Origin: Bacillus sp. WMMC1349
Lineage (GTDB): Bacteria; Bacillota; Bacilli; Bacillales; Bacillaceae
Reading direction: 5' to 3'
DNA length: 64,000 bases
NCBI RefSeq assembly: GCF_013155385.1
Contig: NZ_JABJUQ010000007.1
Span: 1 to 64,000, forward strand
In this document: positions 61,214 to 64,000 of the stretch, piece after piece
Position numbering within the stretch: position 1 is the stretch's first letter
How the letters are laid out: every line of letters starts with the position of its first letter
Made by a program: the position numbers and the translations under genes
Notes under the pieces: model-generated
What the model saw: only the letters and a program-made list of their open reading frames with translations
Databases searched by the model: none
Told to the model about the DNA's origin: nothing

Positions 61214-61765
61214 TTGAAAAAAAGTATGAAAGTTGTATTTGCAGTCGTAATGAGTCTTGTTTTACTAGTTCCTACTATCAACTCGTTTGCCGCTGAACAA
61301 AACAATGAACAGAACAATGATGTAAGCAAAGCTACTGTTGCACTTGCTACTCTTTCTCAAGAAAATACTACATTTTGTTCTTCAAGCACAACTGAAGATT
61401 CAAATCAAAAAATAGGAATTCAGAGAATCCCAGGAGACTATAATAACTCATGCAAAATTGTCAAAACAGAAAAACGGGATAACGTAACGTACACAAACTG
61501 GGAAAATCAAATTATTTCGGCAATTGCTGGAGGAGGGCTTGGACTCATCGGCAACTATATCGCAAAAGGACCATTAAAGGCTTTTCTTTGGGGAGCCGGA
61601 GGTGCAGTGTGGGCAAAAATTCCTGAAAACAAACCAGTCTATGTAACAATTCAACATAGAGAATGTAAAGACTACTTCGGTTACCATCAATATTTAATCA
61701 TAAAAAGTTACAAAGACAAAAAGAGGACTAAATTTATTTCAATTGAAATGAAAAAACTAAGTTGA
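61214..61765 (+). CDS. Secreted protein of unknown function with Gly-rich hydrophobic region
   Basis: It has 183 residues from a TTG behind CAGGAGAGGATG; ATG 61226 is an alternative. A clear Sec signal peptide (basic KKSMK, core VVFAVVMSLVLLVPTI, then NSFAAEQ) should release about 155 residues. The mature part has a Ser- and Thr-rich start, three Cys, and a hydrophobic Gly-rich stretch (IISAIAGGGLGLIGNYIAKG, AFLWGAGGAVWAKIP) before a basic C-terminus. I know no matching family. The membrane-active look and the divergent small membrane protein suggest an exported antimicrobial or toxin. Confidence 0.7.
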   Translation: MKKSMKVVFAVVMSLVLLVPTINSFAAEQNNEQNNDVSKATVALATLSQENTTFCSSSTTEDSNQKIGIQRIPGDYNNSCKIVKTEKRDNVTYTNWENQIISAIAGGGLGLIGNYIAKGPLKAFLWGAGGAVWAKIPENKPVYVTIQHRECKDYFGYHQYLIIKSYKDKKRTKFISIEMKKLS

Positions 61766-61771
61766 ATTAAG

Positions 61772-61797
61772 AGCAGGCCTTCTGGTCTGCTTTCCTA
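61772..61797 (+). terminator. Terminator of the secreted-protein gene
   Basis: AGCAGGCC and GGTCTGCT pair (one G-U) around TTCT, followed by TTCCTATTT. Confidence 0.65.
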
Positions 61798-61900
61798 TTT
61801 AATTTAAGAGATATGATGGCATCAAATTACTAAGATCCCTAAAATTATTGTATCATAAAAGAAGATGGAAACAATATAATCGTCCAAGACGGAAAGCCTG

Positions 61901-61950
61901 CGGACACTGAACTTACAGCAATTATGCTGTTGGTTTGGTGTCCGTTTTTT
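61901..61950 (+). terminator. Strong hairpin/terminator before the next small gene
   Basis: CGGACAC (61901-61907) pairs with GTGTCCG (61938-61944), extended by ACAGCA/TGCTGT inside, followed by TTTTTTAT. The stretch 61800-61900 upstream has no gene I can support; TATCAT at 61851-61856 is a possible -10 for a short non-coding transcript ending here. Confidence 0.65.
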
Positions 61951-61974
61951 ATTTCTCTTGATAAGGAGGAACAC

Positions 61975-62103
61975 ATGAAGCAAACCAAATACAAGTTTCA
62001 GAAAAAGCCAGAGAAGCTCACTGATCACGATTTAAAGTACTTAATGGACATTGACAGACCCATCTACAAAAGAGCCAAAGGCGGGGCATTCAGACAACGA
62101 TAA
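61975..62103 (+). CDS. Small basic phage protein, 42 residues
   Basis: MKQTKYKFQKKPEKLTDHDL begins the frame, and IYKRAKGGAFRQR ends it. ATG behind the excellent site ATAAGGAGGAACAC. Very basic; may bind nucleic acid. It lies 16 bp ahead of the HNH gene. Confidence 0.6.
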   Translation: MKQTKYKFQKKPEKLTDHDLKYLMDIDRPIYKRAKGGAFRQR

Positions 62104-62119
62104 GGGGGATGAATAAGAT

Positions 62120-62662
62120 ATGGAAAAGAGAAATAATTCATTTGGTGTTGATCCAATTTATAATAAGGCAATGCCATGGTGGAAGTATGAGATCTATGGT
62201 CCTGAATTAATGGGTATGAGGCTTCTTAGAAAAAAATCAATTAGAGAGATGATCAAAGTGACAGAGGATCAATTCGACATAATAGGTATTGAAAAAGATG
62301 AATCTTATATTTTCCCTGCCCCTCCTCCAATGGCTGGGATATATATGAGACATTTAAATTGTACAATGCATCACGTATATCAGTTTAGAGATATACTGAC
62401 CGGAAATAAAAAAGACTTCAATGATAGCAGAAAAATAAATAAACAGTTAAAAGAACAAGTGAAAAAGAAATGTGGAAATCGGTGTGTGGTCTGTAAGTCA
62501 AAAGACAATCTGCATATGCACCATATCAAAGAGTATGCCAAAGGGGGTAGGACAGATTTAGAAAATTTAATACTTCTATGTGCTTCTTGTCATGCTGAAA
62601 CACATAGAGATAACAAATCTTATTACGCTTTAAAAAAGATAGCTTCGGAGGGGTTAAAGTGA
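62120..62662 (+). CDS. HNH endonuclease with zinc ribbon
   Basis: It has 180 residues. The C-terminal HNH core reads CVVCKSKDNLHMHHIKEYA, then NLILLCASCHAETHR: zinc ligands C122, C125, C154, C157 and metal-site residues H134-H135, N149 and H158. The N-terminal 100 residues are unlike common phage packaging HNH proteins. It may act in DNA packaging or as a selfish or recombination nuclease. AT-rich compared with its neighbours. It overlaps the following gene by 4 bp. Confidence 0.82.
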   Translation: MEKRNNSFGVDPIYNKAMPWWKYEIYGPELMGMRLLRKKSIREMIKVTEDQFDIIGIEKDESYIFPAPPPMAGIYMRHLNCTMHHVYQFRDILTGNKKDFNDSRKINKQLKEQVKKKCGNRCVVCKSKDNLHMHHIKEYAKGGRTDLENLILLCASCHAETHRDNKSYYALKKIASEGLK

Positions 62663-63108
62663 TGATCAAATCAAGATCCGAAATACATTACCTTATCAAA
62701 AATTACTCTTGGATGATGAAATTAATTATTATGAAGCGTCAAGAAATGGTCAGCAACAGTCACTCATTAACCTCCAAGTACGGTATTGAAGCTGCGCTGC
62801 CAACTTCAAAAGGGAATCAATCTGATCCAGTATATTTAGAAGTTCTAAGGATAGAAAAATATAATCAAAAATTTGAAAAGATGAAAAGAAATCTTCAATT
62901 TATTTTAAAGCATCAAGAGGTCATTACTGATGAAAAAAATGCTTTTATCTTTAATAGACTACTTGATGGGCTAACAATTAGAGAAATAAGTGACGAAATA
63001 AATATATCTTTTGCTCAAGTTAATCGGCGCAAAAATGAAATCGTTAATCAAATTTATGAGTCGCAATTTAAGGAAGAAATGACACAAACGACACAAATGA
63101 AAATATAG
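62659..63108 (+). CDS. ArpU/sigma-region-4-like late regulator
   Basis: It has 149 residues; GTG 62659 or ATG 62662 behind TCGGAGGGGTTAAA. The C-terminal part (IFNRLLDGLTIREISDEINI, SFAQVNRRKNEIVNQIYES) is a region-4-type helix-turn-helix, and the basic N-terminus matches the build of phage late-transcription activators (ArpU, RinA or Xpf-like). It lies directly in front of the terminase genes, where such regulators act. Assignment is by architecture and position. Confidence 0.65.
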   Translation: MMIKSRSEIHYLIKNYSWMMKLIIMKRQEMVSNSHSLTSKYGIEAALPTSKGNQSDPVYLEVLRIEKYNQKFEKMKRNLQFILKHQEVITDEKNAFIFNRLLDGLTIREISDEINISFAQVNRRKNEIVNQIYESQFKEEMTQTTQMKI

Positions 63109-63210
63109 AATTTTTTTTGATTTCTTCATTTCCAACAATGTAAAATGGAAGGCAGGACGGGGAGGCGGATCATCCCCGGGTTTACACAACACAAAATATA
63201 GTGACACAAT

Positions 63211-63242
63211 GCGGTTCTGCAATGATGCGGAGTCGCTTTTTT
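63211..63242 (+). terminator. Terminator between early and late genes
   Basis: GCGGTTCTGC pairs with GCGGAGTCGC (several G-U pairs) around AATGAT, followed by TTTTTT. The late-gene operon starts beyond it, so late expression needs a new promoter or antitermination. Confidence 0.75.
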
Positions 63243-63358
63243 ATGTTTACTGTGATTCGCGTCCGGTGAGCCTTGGGAAAACAAATGAATAACGCCAAGC
63301 ACGGGCGTGGCTCAGAGTCAATATAAAAATGATCATCCTGGGAGGCGGTGAGGATGTA
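63243..63358. other. Structured region before terS, possible packaging site or late promoter
   Basis: GAGCC (about 63269) and GGCTC (about 63309) can close a stem enclosing ACGCC and GGCGT arms. This lies just upstream of the small terminase gene, where cos or pac sites are commonly found. No promoter with good -35/-10 is visible. The assignment is open. Confidence 0.35.
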
Positions 63359-63904
63359 ATGAGTAAACTGACACCAAAACAAGAGTTATTTATTCAAGAG
63401 TACATGAAGGATTTAAACGCTACTCAAGCAGCTAAAAGGGCAGGATACAGTGAGAGAACGGCTTACCGGACAGGCGCTGATCTCCTCAAGAAACCTCAAA
63501 TTGTCGCGCGTATAGAGAAAATGAAAGCTGACAGAGCTAAAAGAAATCAGATTGATGCTGATTGGGTGCTGCAAAATTTCATCAAAGTTGCTCAAATGTC
63601 TATGAAAGCTGAACCTGTCATGACGTTTGACTATGAGTCAAAGGAAATGGTTGAGACAGGAGAATATCAATTCGATTCAACGGGAGCAAATAAAGCGTTA
63701 GAGAATATTGGCAAACATATAGGTTTCTTTGATAACAAACACAAATTAACGGCTGCCCAGATTGAAAAAATCAAAGCTGAAACCGAACTGACGAAAGAGC
63801 GTATTAAGCTGCTGAAAGGTGACAAGGGTGATACAGCGCTTATTGCGAATGTTGCCGAGCTATTTAAAGCAATCCAAAAAGGAAATGGCACAAATGGAGA
63901 TTGA
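63359..63904 (+). CDS. terS: Phage terminase small subunit
   Basis: Recognises phage DNA and starts packaging. It has 181 residues from the ATG at 63359 behind GGGAGGCGGTGAGGATGTA. The N-terminal HTH (MSKLTPKQELFIQEYMKDLN, ATQAAKRAGYSERTAYRTG) is the Terminase_2 signature, followed by a helical oligomerisation region and a coiled-coil-like KIKAETELTKERIKLLKGD. It resembles PBSX XtmA and skin YqaS. It overlaps the large-subunit gene. Confidence 0.9.
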   Translation: MSKLTPKQELFIQEYMKDLNATQAAKRAGYSERTAYRTGADLLKKPQIVARIEKMKADRAKRNQIDADWVLQNFIKVAQMSMKAEPVMTFDYESKEMVETGEYQFDSTGANKALENIGKHIGFFDNKHKLTAAQIEKIKAETELTKERIKLLKGDKGDTALIANVAELFKAIQKGNGTNGD

Positions 63905-64000
63905 TTTTTCATCCAAGCAGCAGGACATTATAAAACGACCATTTGATCATACATTAGAGGCTAATGAAGGGACTCCTCGGTCTGGTAAAACGACAGCGGG
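63894..64000 (+). CDS. terL: Phage terminase large subunit (3' end beyond window)
   Basis: Only the first 35 residues are visible: MEIDFSSKQQDIIKRPFDHT, then LEANEGTPRSGKTTA, the latter holding the ATPase Walker A (GTPRSGKT). The start at 63894 gives the YqaT-like N-terminus; ATG 63885 would add three residues. It overlaps terS by 11 bp and continues past the right edge. Confidence 0.88.
   Translation, partial: MEIDFSSKQQDIIKRPFDHTLEANEGTPRSGKTTA

Noticed and set aside
61822..62028. 68-residue minus-strand frame with a hydrophobic N-terminus
   Set aside because: It runs through the hairpin at 61901-61950 and over the start of the 42-residue gene; no site or promoter supports it.

Overview
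The window is a chromosomal segment of a Bacillus of the B. subtilis group. Gene order from radA through rpsI matches the B. subtilis origin-proximal region almost gene for gene, and proteins such as RpoB, RpoC, EF-Tu and the ribosomal proteins are recognisably B. subtilis-like. Many smaller substitutions (GltX, SecY, SigH, IspD) suggest a related species; the B. pumilus/altitudinis/safensis branch is my best guess, not something the sequence proves. The ybaC gene that lies between tuf and rpsJ in B. subtilis is absent.

Layout: (1) 1-11.1 kb: radA (cut by the left edge), disA, yacL, ispD, ispF, gltX, a Cys-type T-box, cysE, cysS, mrnC, rlmB, rae1, sigH. These cover DNA repair and c-di-AMP signalling, isoprenoid synthesis, Glu and Cys tRNA charging, cysteine synthesis, rRNA maturation and early sporulation control. 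(2) 11.1-28 kb: rpmGB, secE, nusG, rplK-rplA, the L10 leader with rplJ-rplL, rsmC, rpoB-rpoC, rplGB, rpsL-rpsG-fusA-tuf. (3) 28-43.3 kb: the S10-spc-alpha supercluster, rpsJ to rplQ, with secY, adk, map and infA embedded and two tandem promoters in front. (4) 43.4-47.7 kb: the ECF transporter energising module (ecfA1-ecfA2-ecfT), truA, the L13 leader, rplM-rpsI.

(5) From about 47.7 kb to the right edge lies the left part of a prophage inserted just downstream of rpsI. It begins with arm-type integrase sites and a leftward tyrosine integrase. Next come a truncated ImmA-like protease gene behind a LexA box, and a PH/SHOCT-domain gene with its own promoter. A leftward Xre repressor faces a rightward Cro-like gene across an operator region. 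The rightward early operon holds a BRO/ORF6C antirepressor, YqaH/YqaI-like proteins, a probable recombination protein paired with a PD-(D/E)XK nuclease, a DnaD-like initiator carrying internal iterons, a DnaC-like helicase loader, RusA, an XtrA-like protein and a Dam-type methylase flanked by direct repeats. After a divergent pair (secreted protein and small membrane protein) come an HNH nuclease, a late-regulator-like protein and the small and large terminase subunits. The element is skin/PBSX-like in some modules (YqaI, RusA, terminase) and different in others. Structural, lysis and right-attachment sequences lie beyond the window.

Most worth following up: the LexA box in front of a broken immA-like gene and int; the 22-bp-spaced iterons inside the initiator gene; the repeat-flanked methylase cassette; and the divergent secreted-protein/membrane-protein pair with fully overlapping promoters, which has the outline of an uncharacterised toxin-immunity system.
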